A program made the position numbers and the translations under genes. The notes beneath the pieces are model-generated. The model did not search any database and was not told where the DNA came from. It worked only from the letters and a program-made list of their open reading frames with translations. From NCBI GenBank assembly GCA_030682795.1, contig JAUXNJ010000047.1, positions 62,001 through 126,000 of the forward strand: a DNA stretch of 64,000 bases. Reading direction: 5' to 3'. This stretch comes from Sphingobacteriaceae bacterium. GTDB taxonomy: Bacteria > Bacteroidota > Bacteroidia > UBA7662. Shown here one piece after another: positions 19,444 to 27,744 of this stretch. Position 1 is the first letter of the stretch. Each line of letters opens with the position of its first letter.

Positions 19444-21102
19444 ATGAGATACGCTTTACTGCTTTTTTTGTGTGCTTTCATTCACCCAGCTTGGTCTACT
19501 CCAGTTCAAATAACGGAGTTGTTAGCTGCTATTAATCAGCAAGCGGAAGAGCCAATTGAATCTTTGTTACAGATTTACGTAACAAATCAAACAGCTTCCG
19601 CTGATAGCTTGACTCAAAAAAATGCTGTTTTGACAGTTGTTGAGCAAGTTTCCAAGGAAAAAGACTTTAGCAAAAAGGCGAAATTATATTTTACCGCGGG
19701 TTGGTTGAGCAAAAATTGGACTTCGAATTATGCCTATGCTGTTTACTATTTTGATTTGAGTTTTGATTTGGCTGAAAAGGCTGGTTTACGCTCTTTGATG
19801 GCGAGTGCCATGCTCCAAGCCATGCAGGTTTTTGTAGATTTAGCTATGTACCAAGATGCATTACAGTATCTTTTTAAGGCAGAGTTGGTTTTTCAAAAGT
19901 ACAACTATGAGGGATTTCGGAGCGTAACAGGGAGTCTTTTTTCTATTGGACAGTTTTTTTATCGCGCTGGCAATCATGAACAGTCGGTTCAATACTTTGA
20001 AAAAGCTTTAATATTCAATGATTTGTATGATGACGAAATTGAAGTAATGCGGGCCTATAATACGTTGGGATTGTCTTATCTCCGCTTGGGTGACCACCAG
20101 AAGGCCATTGAAGTATTTCAGATTTCTAATCAAATGGCAAAGGAATTAGGTGATTTGAGCTGGGAGGCACTTACCTACGGTAATATAGGGATGGTTTTTG
20201 CTGAGAGAAAAGAATTTCAAGATGCTATTGCCCATTTGACTTACGATATTGAAACAAGTGAGCGGCAAAAGGGCTGGGTAAGTGCATGCAATGCTGCGGT
20301 TTTATTAGCTGAGGTTTATTTAGAATTAAATGATTTAAAATCGGCGCGTTTAATCATGACGAAGGCTATTGAATTTGAGCAAAAAGAGCCTTCTTCTTAT
20401 CTCAAAAGAATGCTAGCAGCGCTGAAAAGTCAATTTTATAGTGCTCAGCAGGATTACAAAAATGCTTTTATAGCACAAAAGGAGTATGAAATGCTCCATC
20501 AAGAGCTAAGTGAGAATGAACGTCAAACTGTTGCTGATCAGCGACAAAAGCGACATGCTTACGAATTAGATTATGTGGCTATGAAGCAAGATTTAAGAAT
20601 ACAAGAAATGGGTTCTGAAAGTGGTCTTTTATACCGTGTGATTTCGGTGTTAACTGTGCTCATGTTTTTGACTATAACCGCGGCTGTTGTATTACTTAAG
20701 CGAGAACGGAAACTACGAGTAATGTTGATTCAAGATAACAAGGTTCAAAAAACGAAATGGGAACTTCAGCAGCTCAAAAAGCGTATTTCTTGGCAGGTTA
20801 ATTACCAAAGTTCTGCAAATACTCAAGGCCAACTCTTGGTGGCAGATGATTTTGAGCAATTACGAATTGCCCTTAATGCTGCTTATGACAATTTTAACAG
20901 CCGCCTAAAAATGAGTTATCCTGAGCTTACTGAGGTGGATCTGAAGTGGATAGGCTTGGTTAAATTAAAGCTTTCAGCCGATGACTTGCTCATTCTTGCG
21001 GAAACATCCGGGTTTGATTGGGAGGGCTGGTTGCAGCAATTATCTAAAAAATTGGGTGGAGTTCCCAGCCATCAACTTTTGTCATTGATTCAACAATTGT
21101 AA
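19444..21102 (+). CDS. TPR membrane protein with a degenerate C-terminal HTH-like end
   Basis: The 552-residue protein has a signal peptide (cleavage near HPAWS). Tetratricopeptide repeats follow (for example AYNTLGLSYLRLGDHQKAIEVF and YGNIGMVFAERKEFQDAIAHL), then a coiled coil, one membrane helix near residues 398-418 (ISVLTVLMFLTITAAVVLL), and a cytoplasmic coiled coil with a C-terminal domain. In many Bacteroidota relatives that end is a LuxR-like HTH announced by fP.LTe.dl.i..li.l.ls..eia. Here YPELTEVDLKWIGLVKLKLS is followed by ADDLLILAETSGFDWEGWL, so the recognition-helix part is not recognisable. It could still be a membrane-tethered regulator, or have lost DNA binding. The gene appears monocistronic. 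Confidence 0.78.
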   Translation: MRYALLLFLCAFIHPAWSTPVQITELLAAINQQAEEPIESLLQIYVTNQTASADSLTQKNAVLTVVEQVSKEKDFSKKAKLYFTAGWLSKNWTSNYAYAVYYFDLSFDLAEKAGLRSLMASAMLQAMQVFVDLAMYQDALQYLFKAELVFQKYNYEGFRSVTGSLFSIGQFFYRAGNHEQSVQYFEKALIFNDLYDDEIEVMRAYNTLGLSYLRLGDHQKAIEVFQISNQMAKELGDLSWEALTYGNIGMVFAERKEFQDAIAHLTYDIETSERQKGWVSACNAAVLLAEVYLELNDLKSARLIMTKAIEFEQKEPSSYLKRMLAALKSQFYSAQQDYKNAFIAQKEYEMLHQELSENERQTVADQRQKRHAYELDYVAMKQDLRIQEMGSESGLLYRVISVLTVLMFLTITAAVVLLKRERKLRVMLIQDNKVQKTKWELQQLKKRISWQVNYQSSANTQGQLLVADDFEQLRIALNAAYDNFNSRLKMSYPELTEVDLKWIGLVKLKLSADDLLILAETSGFDWEGWLQQLSKKLGGVPSHQLLSLIQQL

Positions 21103-21103
21103 T

Positions 21104-21138
21104 CAAAAAAAGGCCGTTCCAAATAGAAACGGCCTTTT
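21104..21138. terminator. Bidirectional terminator between the TPR gene and the S9A peptidase
   Basis: An 11-bp stem AAAAGGCCGTT / AACGGCCTTTT encloses a 9-base loop, with A-rich and T-rich flanks on both sides, between two convergent genes. It can serve both strands. Confidence 0.88.
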
Positions 21139-21157
21139 GAAAAGAGGGATTAGGCTG

Positions 21158-23269
21158 TTATTCTTTCACGCCAGCTAAATCTAGCAGAAAAGCAAAGTCG
21201 AGCGCAGTGTCTTTGATGGCGTTAAAGCGGCCCGATTTGCCACCATGTCCAGCCTCCATATCGGTAACCAAATAAATTTTGTTTTGACTTTGGTTGAATT
21301 CCCGCAGCTTGGCTACCCATTTGGCAGGTTCCCAGTACTGAACCTGGGAGTCGTGTAGACCTGTAGTTACAAGTACATGGGGATAAGCTTGCTTGCTTAC
21401 CTGATCATAAGGGGAGTAGCTTAACATATAGTCGTAATACGCTTTGTCCTTAGGATTACCCCATTCGTCAAATTCTCCCGTAGTAAGCGGTATGCTTTCG
21501 TCGAGCATGGTGGTGATCACGTCAACAAAAGGGACGCTGGCTACTACACCTTTCCATAAATCAGGACGCATGTTCATGACCGCACCCATCAAAAGTCCTC
21601 CAGCACTTCCTCCCATGGCGAATAACTGATCTTTAGATGCATACTTTTGAGCTACCAGGTGCTCGCCACAGGCAATAAAGTCTGTGAAGGTATTTTTCTT
21701 TTTGAGCAGTTTGCCATCTTCATACCATTGACGCCCCATTTCTTCACCCCCACGAATGTGCGCAATGGCGTAAACAAAGCCACGGTCGAGTAGGCTGATG
21801 CGACTTACACTAAAATAGGCATCCATGCTTGCACCATAGCTACCATAGCCGTACAGTAGGGTGGGGTTACCACTCGACTTTTTCAGTGATTTCTTGTAAA
21901 CCAACGATACGGGCACCTGTGCGCCATCTGCAGCGGTTACAAAAAACCGCTCCGATACATAGTCCGCAGCATTGTAGCCACCAACCACTTCCTGCACCTT
22001 CAACACTTCTGTTTCTTTGCTTGCCATATCAAAGTTGAAAAGGGTATTTGGCGTAGTTAAAGAGGTGTACGCATAACGCAGCTTGCTGGTGTTGTAATCG
22101 CGGTTAATTTCGGTATAAACCGTGTAGGCGGGGTCGTTAAAGGGAATGTAATAATCGGTTTTGCCGGCCCAGTCTCGTACCCGCAACTGATTGAGTCCTG
22201 CCGCACGTTCTTCAATAACCAAAAAATCTTTGAAAAAAACCACGTCATTTAAGCGTACATCGGCCCGATGCGCCAGCACCGTTTTCCAGTTGTTGACGCC
22301 AGATTTCGTGATGGGGGTTTTCATCAGCTGGAAATTTTGTGCGTCCTTATTGGTTACCAAATAAAAATCACTTCCGTAATCTTCGGCGCTGTACTCGAGG
22401 CCTCGTATCCGTGGCTGTATGATTTTAAAGGCATCGGAGGGCTTGGCAGCATCGATGTAGCGCTGTTCGGAGGTGAGGGTACTGCCTGAGTTGATGAAAA
22501 TAAAGCGATCTGACTTGCCTTTGTACACATAGGTTGAGAAAGTCTCGTCGCTTTCAAAGTATACTTCTTGAGCAGTTGAAGCATCTTTTCCGATTTCATA
22601 TTTCCAGATGCGATCAGAGCGCAAGGTTTGCGCATCAGTGGTGCCATAGAATACAGTGGCATTGTCGTTGGCCCACGCCGCCGAACCATTGGTAGGGAAG
22701 ATGCTGATGGGCAACACTTCGCCGGTAGCCAGGTTTTTAAACGACATGCTGTACTGCCTTCTGCCCACGGTATCTTGGAAAAACATGAGCATTTGGTTAT
22801 CTGGACTCACACGCAAGCCACTTAAGCTGTAATAGCCGTGTCCTTCTGCCAATACATTGGCATCTAACATCACCTCTTCTTTGGCTTCCAGACTTGTGGG
22901 CTTGCGACAATGAATGGGATAATCTTTGCCGCTTTCGTAGCGTGAATAATACCAATAGCCATTCAGGAAGTATGGTACATTCGAGTCATCCTCTTTGATG
23001 CGGCCTTTGATTTCATTGAATAACTTGTCTTGTAAAGGTTTTGTATGGGCCAATTGCGCCTCGGCATAGCTGTTTTCTGCTTCGAGATAGGCGATTACTT
23101 CTGGATTTTCTCTTTCGTTGAGCCAAAAGTAGTTGTCGATGCGGGTGTCGCCATGAATGCTGAGTTCTTTGGGTATTTTTTTGGCAATTGGGGCGGGTTG
23201 ATCCTGCATTTTTTCGGATGAATTACAAGCAATGAGTGGTAAAAGGGTAAGAAGAAATAAGTTTTTCAT
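21158..23269 (-). CDS. S9A prolyl oligopeptidase/oligopeptidase B-like lipoprotein
   Basis: The 703-residue product has a lipoprotein signal (MKNLFLLTLLPLIACNSSEK, lipobox LIAC), so it is probably anchored in the periplasm or outer membrane. A beta-propeller domain is followed by the catalytic alpha/beta-hydrolase domain: YGSYGASMDAYFS, the S9A hallmark AHIRGGEEMGRQWYEDG, the nucleophile Ser in AMGGSAGGLLMGAVMN, Asp in TTGLHDSQV and His in EAGHGGKSGRF. It cleaves short peptides after Pro or basic residues (oligopeptidase B features such as RGG.E.GR.W...GK are clear). It starts 5 bases after the S9C peptidase gene, so they form an operon for peptide use. Confidence 0.93.
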   Translation of the reverse strand: MKNLFLLTLLPLIACNSSEKMQDQPAPIAKKIPKELSIHGDTRIDNYFWLNERENPEVIAYLEAENSYAEAQLAHTKPLQDKLFNEIKGRIKEDDSNVPYFLNGYWYYSRYESGKDYPIHCRKPTSLEAKEEVMLDANVLAEGHGYYSLSGLRVSPDNQMLMFFQDTVGRRQYSMSFKNLATGEVLPISIFPTNGSAAWANDNATVFYGTTDAQTLRSDRIWKYEIGKDASTAQEVYFESDETFSTYVYKGKSDRFIFINSGSTLTSEQRYIDAAKPSDAFKIIQPRIRGLEYSAEDYGSDFYLVTNKDAQNFQLMKTPITKSGVNNWKTVLAHRADVRLNDVVFFKDFLVIEERAAGLNQLRVRDWAGKTDYYIPFNDPAYTVYTEINRDYNTSKLRYAYTSLTTPNTLFNFDMASKETEVLKVQEVVGGYNAADYVSERFFVTAADGAQVPVSLVYKKSLKKSSGNPTLLYGYGSYGASMDAYFSVSRISLLDRGFVYAIAHIRGGEEMGRQWYEDGKLLKKKNTFTDFIACGEHLVAQKYASKDQLFAMGGSAGGLLMGAVMNMRPDLWKGVVASVPFVDVITTMLDESIPLTTGEFDEWGNPKDKAYYDYMLSYSPYDQVSKQAYPHVLVTTGLHDSQVQYWEPAKWVAKLREFNQSQNKIYLVTDMEAGHGGKSGRFNAIKDTALDFAFLLDLAGVKE

Positions 23270-23274
23270 GTGGT

Positions 23275-25374
23275 TTATTTAAGGTAGGTATCAAGCCATT
23301 CAAAGAACACTTTTTGCCAAAGCACGCTGTTTTGCGGCTTTAAAACGTGGTGATTTTCGTCTGGAAAATATAAAAAGCTGCTTTCAATGCCCTTGAGTTG
23401 GGCTGCGGTAAAGGCCTCCATGCCTTGCGCCAGCGGTACTCTGAAGTCCTTTTCGTTGTGGATGACCAAAATGGGCGTGTCCCAGTTTTTTACAAAATGA
23501 TGCGGGGAGAATTTTTGATAGCTGGCAGGCTGCGGTTGGGTATAAGGAGAACCTTTCATTTCAAAGTCGGTGAAGAAAATCTCTTCGGTTTGACCGTACA
23601 TGGCCTCTAAATTATACACGCCACAATGGGAAATGAAGGTTTTGAAGCGTTTGTTGTGATTACCTGCAAGCCAATACACCGAATATCCACCAAAGGAAGC
23701 GCCTACTGCACCTAATTTATTGGCATCCACAAAAGGCTCTTTGACCATGGTGTCAATGGCGGAGAGGTAGTCCCGCATGGCTTGTCCACCCCAATCGCCA
23801 CTGATTTGCTCGTTCCATTCCTGACCAAAGCCAGGTAAGCCCCTGCGGTTAGGTGCTACCACAAGGTAGCCTTTGCTTGCCATGAGGTGGAAATTCCAGC
23901 GGGTGCTGAAGGCCTGGCTGATCATGCTTTGTGGACCACCTTGACAATACAGCAAAGTGGGGTACTTTTTGGTAGAATCGAAATTAGGCGGATAAATGAC
24001 CCAAGTATGGATGTTTTTGCCGTCTGAAGCTTTGATTTGACGGGATGTTACTTTGGCCAAGGGCATATTCTTGTATATGGCATCGTTGATTTGTGTAAGG
24101 GTGCTGCTTTTTTTAGTGCTCAAGTCTAAAAGCACCAATTCAGCCGGCCTCAACATGCTTTGCTGCTGTAGCAAGATGCTGCCGTTCTTGGAGTTCGCCA
24201 CATAGGCGTATCCGCCATGATTCATAGCGGCAGAAGTTACAACGATGGTAGCCGAACCTTTAAGTTTACTTTTGATGCCATAGGTGCTAGCTGCGGCACC
24301 CAGGTCGAAAAAGTGTTCATACAATTGCGTGGTTCCGCCTACGTAGGCACCAAAAAACAAGCGGTTGCTGTCCTTGCCCCATAAAATAGAATTGGCACTA
24401 TTATCAAAGGTTTCTGTAATATCAGTAACGCTCCCTGTAGCCAAATCCATCACCATTACCCGGTTTTTATCGGCTTCGTAGCCATCTCGTTCCATACTCA
24501 ACCAGGCCAATTTTTTGCCATCAGGTGAAAAAACTGGAGTTACATCATAGCCCATCATACCAGAGGTGAGATTTGTAGTTTCACCCGTAGCTAAGTTGTA
24601 TTGATACAAATCTGCATTGGTGCTTTTTGCTGATGCAGTGCCTTGGAGCTTTTTAGATGTGTAAACGAGCTTTTTTCCATCAGGCGACCAGGCCATTTCT
24701 TCACTGCCGCCGAAGGGCTGTAATGGACTGTGGTAGCGCTCTCCAGCTAGCAAATCCTTGGCTTGGCCAGTCAATTTGCCATCTTCGTACGATTGTATAA
24801 AGACATGGCTGTAAGTGCCGTCGTGAAAACTGTCCCAGTGGCGGTACATCAAGCCGGTGAACAACTGACCAGTAGATTTACTCAGCTGTGGGTATTTGTC
24901 TTGCAGACTGGAATCCAACTTTACACGCTTAATGTAAAAGATGTTTTTGCCATCGGGACTGTAACCATAGCCTGCAATGCCGCCTGCAATGTTGCTTACT
25001 TGTCGCGCATTGCTACCATCGGCCTTCATTTCCCAAAGTTGGGTGCTACCAGAGGTTGAGCTTAAGTAGCCTATCCACGCGCCATCTGGCCGCCAGCTGT
25101 ACTGCGATTCGGAGGCTGGAGTATTGGTAATTTGCTTGCTTATTTTGGTTTTGAGGTCAAGGAGATATAAGTCGTTCTGTCCTTTATTGTCTTCCAGCTT
25201 GGTAAAACGCACACTGTAAACCGCCATTTGGCCATTTGGATGTACTACTGGAGCACCTACCATGCCCATTTCCCATATTTTTTCTTCTGTCAAAAACTGC
25301 TGTGCCAACAGCGAGGAAGGGAACACGGCCCAGGCAATAAGCGCCAGAAGGCTGATTTTCAATTTTTTGTTCAT
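23275..25374 (-). CDS. S9C acylaminoacyl/dipeptidyl peptidase, secreted
   Basis: The product of about 699 residues has a signal peptide (MNKKLKISLLALIAWAVFPS, cleavage near LLAQ). WD40/PD40-type propeller repeats follow (YSPDGKNIFYI, WSPDGKKLVYTSK, FSPDGKKLAWLSM), then a prolyl-oligopeptidase catalytic domain: RGLPGFGQEWNEQISGDWGG, nucleophile Ser in GAVGASFGGYSVYWLA, Asp in IHNEKDFRVP and His in DENHHVLKP. I chose the ATG at 25374 over one 36 bases upstream because it gives the clean signal peptide. With the S9A lipoprotein immediately downstream it would degrade extracellular peptides. Confidence 0.93.
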   Translation of the reverse strand: MNKKLKISLLALIAWAVFPSSLLAQQFLTEEKIWEMGMVGAPVVHPNGQMAVYSVRFTKLEDNKGQNDLYLLDLKTKISKQITNTPASESQYSWRPDGAWIGYLSSTSGSTQLWEMKADGSNARQVSNIAGGIAGYGYSPDGKNIFYIKRVKLDSSLQDKYPQLSKSTGQLFTGLMYRHWDSFHDGTYSHVFIQSYEDGKLTGQAKDLLAGERYHSPLQPFGGSEEMAWSPDGKKLVYTSKKLQGTASAKSTNADLYQYNLATGETTNLTSGMMGYDVTPVFSPDGKKLAWLSMERDGYEADKNRVMVMDLATGSVTDITETFDNSANSILWGKDSNRLFFGAYVGGTTQLYEHFFDLGAAASTYGIKSKLKGSATIVVTSAAMNHGGYAYVANSKNGSILLQQQSMLRPAELVLLDLSTKKSSTLTQINDAIYKNMPLAKVTSRQIKASDGKNIHTWVIYPPNFDSTKKYPTLLYCQGGPQSMISQAFSTRWNFHLMASKGYLVVAPNRRGLPGFGQEWNEQISGDWGGQAMRDYLSAIDTMVKEPFVDANKLGAVGASFGGYSVYWLAGNHNKRFKTFISHCGVYNLEAMYGQTEEIFFTDFEMKGSPYTQPQPASYQKFSPHHFVKNWDTPILVIHNEKDFRVPLAQGMEAFTAAQLKGIESSFLYFPDENHHVLKPQNSVLWQKVFFEWLDTYLK

Positions 25375-25394
25375 GAGTCTAGGTTTTTTTAAGA

Positions 25395-25402
25395 TAAATT
25401 TG
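25395..25402 (+). promoter_or_regulatory. -7 element TAAATTTG for the ECF sigma operon
   Basis: This is an exact TAnnTTTG match on the plus strand, about 65 bases before the sigma gene start. The same octamer occurs on the opposite strand at 25454-25461. Confidence 0.45.
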
Positions 25403-25453
25403 AGTGGCATGCAACCTTGGCGGCCGTTGGCTCGTCTTCTAACTGCAACTCAA

Positions 25454-25461
25454 CAAATTTA
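25454..25461 (-). promoter_or_regulatory. -7 element TAAATTTG for the S9 peptidase operon
   Basis: This is an exact TAnnTTTG match on the minus strand, about 80 bases before the S9C start. It faces the plus-strand element at 25395-25402, so the two transcripts would overlap antisense for about 40 bases. Confidence 0.45.
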
Positions 25462-25466
25462 ACCCG

Positions 25467-26027
25467 TTGGATCAACATTACGCACTTGTTTACAAATGTT
25501 TGCAAAACGACCGCAAAGCGCAGTCGGAGTTGTACCAGCTGTTTGCAGGTAAGATGTTTGCAGTTTGTATGAGGTATGCCTCTGATTACGATACTGCTAG
25601 CGATATTTTGCAAGATGGATTTGTTAAGGTTTTTAACGCTTTATCAAAGTTTGGATTCGATGGTTCGGTAGAAGGCTGGATACGTCGCATCATGGTGAAT
25701 ACTGCCATCGATTATTTCAGAAAGGCATCTAAGCTGCATGTGATGACAGACATTGACGAGGTGGAAGTAGCGGATAGCGGTTCTGACCATTTTCTGAGTA
25801 AAATGGCCTCGGAAGAAATCATTGCGGTGATTCAAAAATTACCGCAAGGCTATCGGACGGTATTGAATATGTATGTATTGGAAGATTATTCGCACAAAGA
25901 AATTTCAGAGATGCTGGGGATCAGTGAAGGTACCAGCAAATCGCAACTAGCAAGGGCCAAAGCCTTGTTGGCCACACAATTAAAAAATAGTGAATTAGGA
26001 TATGGAAGATCAGAAAAAATTAGATAA
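25467..26027 (+). CDS. ECF-type RNA polymerase sigma factor
   Basis: The 186-residue protein has region 2 (CLQNDRKAQSELYQLFAGKMFAVCMRYASD, DILQDGFVKVFNAL, GWIRRIMVNTAIDYFRK) and region 4 (LPQGYRTVLNMYVLEDYSHKEISEMLGISEGTSKSQLARAKALL). It directs RNA polymerase to a dedicated promoter set. The start appears to be TTG at 25467: an in-frame stop lies 27 bases upstream, and the next ATG would remove part of region 2. It overlaps the probable anti-sigma gene by 26 bases. The stimulus is unknown; the co-encoded barrel protein suggests envelope stress. Confidence 0.93.
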   Translation: MDQHYALVYKCLQNDRKAQSELYQLFAGKMFAVCMRYASDYDTASDILQDGFVKVFNALSKFGFDGSVEGWIRRIMVNTAIDYFRKASKLHVMTDIDEVEVADSGSDHFLSKMASEEIIAVIQKLPQGYRTVLNMYVLEDYSHKEISEMLGISEGTSKSQLARAKALLATQLKNSELGYGRSEKIR

Positions 26028-26742
26028 AGTACTTAGAGCTAAGCTCAAGGACTTTGAAATGGCGCCACCGCCAATGCTTTTTGATCAAATCATCAAGCAA
26101 GTGAACCCGCCTGTCCAAAAGCTGGTGCCTGTTTGGTATAGGAGGCCACAGATGCAAAGAATAGCAGCTTCTTTCACCATTTTAGCGGTTGCCGCAACGG
26201 TTGTGCTGTCAGAATTACGGGAAAGTGCTGCTCCGGCAACGCGCTCAAACTTGGCTCAGTTCGATACCTTGGCTAGCGATCGTAGAGATAATCGGTTGCA
26301 AGATTTAGAATTGCGTGCCGAGCAATTGGCTAGCGAGCAAAAGCAAGAAATAAAAGACTTGGTGCAACCTCAGGCCGTTACCGCTCGTCTTGTTAGTGTT
26401 GAAGCTCAAACCGCTCAACCAAATAATACGCGAGAAACCATTGAAGAAATGAATTTACGTCAGCTACAGCCGCTCAAATCGCGCACCGCTCAAATGCCGT
26501 TAATGGCCAAAGCTCCTGCCATTGTTCAAGAGTCACCACAGTATGCCGAAGGGCCGAGCGGCGTGATACCTGCTTTGATCAAGTCTTATGGTGTACTTAG
26601 CAATGCCGACCTATTTGCCATTGCCAAAGAAAAGTTTCAGGACTTTAAAACCAAAGAACACTATGTGTCTTTTAACCTAGGGTCACTCGAAATTGGCCAG
26701 ACCATTCAATTAAGCAAACCAGAAAATTTAGATGAAAATTAA
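26002..26742 (+). CDS. Probable anti-sigma factor (single-pass membrane protein)
   Basis: The 246-residue protein has a short cytoplasmic N-terminus (MEDQKKLDKVLRAKLKDFEM; MLFDQIIKQV), one membrane helix near residues 51-68 (IAASFTILAVAATVVLS), and a periplasmic region rich in Gln/Ala without a recognised domain. This topology, together with the 26-base overlap with the ECF sigma gene, fits a membrane anti-sigma factor, although no classic zinc-binding HxxxCxxC motif is present. It is followed by an outer-membrane barrel gene in the same operon. The assignment rests mainly on context. Confidence 0.65.
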   Translation: MEDQKKLDKVLRAKLKDFEMAPPPMLFDQIIKQVNPPVQKLVPVWYRRPQMQRIAASFTILAVAATVVLSELRESAAPATRSNLAQFDTLASDRRDNRLQDLELRAEQLASEQKQEIKDLVQPQAVTARLVSVEAQTAQPNNTRETIEEMNLRQLQPLKSRTAQMPLMAKAPAIVQESPQYAEGPSGVIPALIKSYGVLSNADLFAIAKEKFQDFKTKEHYVSFNLGSLEIGQTIQLSKPENLDEN

Positions 26743-26767
26743 CCCAATAAAAAATAAAAAACCAACC

Positions 26768-27694
26768 ATGAAAAAGATCATTTTAACCCTCAGTCTAGTT
26801 GGCTTGCTGTTTTCAACAGGGCAAGCTCAGGATACAACGAGCACCGAAAACGCTACTAAAAAACGCATCATCATTCGATATCAAGATGGAAAATGGGATA
26901 CAACTTTTGTTGATTCAAAAAAGGTTGAATCGAAAAATGAGTTTAACATTGATATGGAAATTGGTGGTAAAAGCAACGAAGACGAGTCGTCGGATTTTCG
27001 TTCAGAAATGAAGGAGTTGCGCAAAGAGCTTAAAGAAGTAAAACCTAAAAAGCGTAAAGTAGACAAGAGTGTTTTTCTATTAGATATCGGGTCGAACGGC
27101 TTTATGCAAAACGGCAACTTAGGTTTAACTGGAAGTAATTTGGCACTTCGTACCGAAAACGGCTTGAGCAAATCGGTGGGTTGGGGCTTCACCTTTGCCC
27201 GCTCTGAAAATTTAATTGCGCAAAAGTTGCGTTTGATGTACGGCTTAGGCTTTGAGTTCAATAATTACAGATTGCGTGACGACAGCATATTAGTAGTGCG
27301 CAGGGATACGGTTTCATTTTTAGGTGCAAATCAAGGACTCACGCTAAACACCATGCACATGAGCTGGATCAATGTACCTGTAATGCTGCAGTTTTCATCG
27401 AATCCTTATCGCAAAAGCAAGTCTTTTAACATGGCAGTAGGGGGAGAGTTTGGTCTACGAATCGGCAACTTAAGAACTACCCAACGATATGATTTAGGCA
27501 ACGACATTTACCAAAATGTAAGCACCAGAGGGCCTCAGAACACTAATCCAATCAAAGCAAGCTTGGTCGCCCGGGCGGGTTATGGTAAAACAGATGTTTT
27601 TGTAAGGTACGGTTTAACCGAACTTTTCAGACAAAATGTAGCTGGCAATCCAGATGCTATTCCAGTGATGGCGGGTATCAGCTTCCGGCTCTAA
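26768..27694 (+). CDS. Outer-membrane beta-barrel protein
   Basis: The product of about 308 residues has a signal peptide (MKKIILTLSLVGLLFSTGQA), then a charged periplasmic stretch (EMKELRKELKEVKPKKRKV), then a PorT-like outer-membrane barrel domain with alternating aromatic strands (SVGWGFTFARSENLIAQKL, MHMSWINVPVMLQFSSNPY, FNMAVGGEFGLRIG) and a C-terminal ISFRL ending in the aromatic/Arg-Leu typical of barrels. I use the ATG at 26768, not the one at 26732 that would overlap the anti-sigma gene. It is the third gene of the ECF operon and may be an ECF target or sensor component (inference). Confidence 0.8.
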   Translation: MKKIILTLSLVGLLFSTGQAQDTTSTENATKKRIIIRYQDGKWDTTFVDSKKVESKNEFNIDMEIGGKSNEDESSDFRSEMKELRKELKEVKPKKRKVDKSVFLLDIGSNGFMQNGNLGLTGSNLALRTENGLSKSVGWGFTFARSENLIAQKLRLMYGLGFEFNNYRLRDDSILVVRRDTVSFLGANQGLTLNTMHMSWINVPVMLQFSSNPYRKSKSFNMAVGGEFGLRIGNLRTTQRYDLGNDIYQNVSTRGPQNTNPIKASLVARAGYGKTDVFVRYGLTELFRQNVAGNPDAIPVMAGISFRL

Positions 27695-27710
27695 TTTAAA
27701 TGGAAATAAG

Positions 27711-27744
27711 GAAAGCGAATGTCAAATGGCATTCGCTTTCTTTA
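27711..27744. terminator. Bidirectional terminator between the barrel gene and the hybrid kinase
   Basis: An 11-bp perfect stem GAAAGCGAATG / CATTCGCTTTC encloses an 8-base loop, with T-rich sequence after it on the plus strand and a CTTATTT tail on the minus. It lies between two convergent genes and touches the kinase stop codon. Confidence 0.85.
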
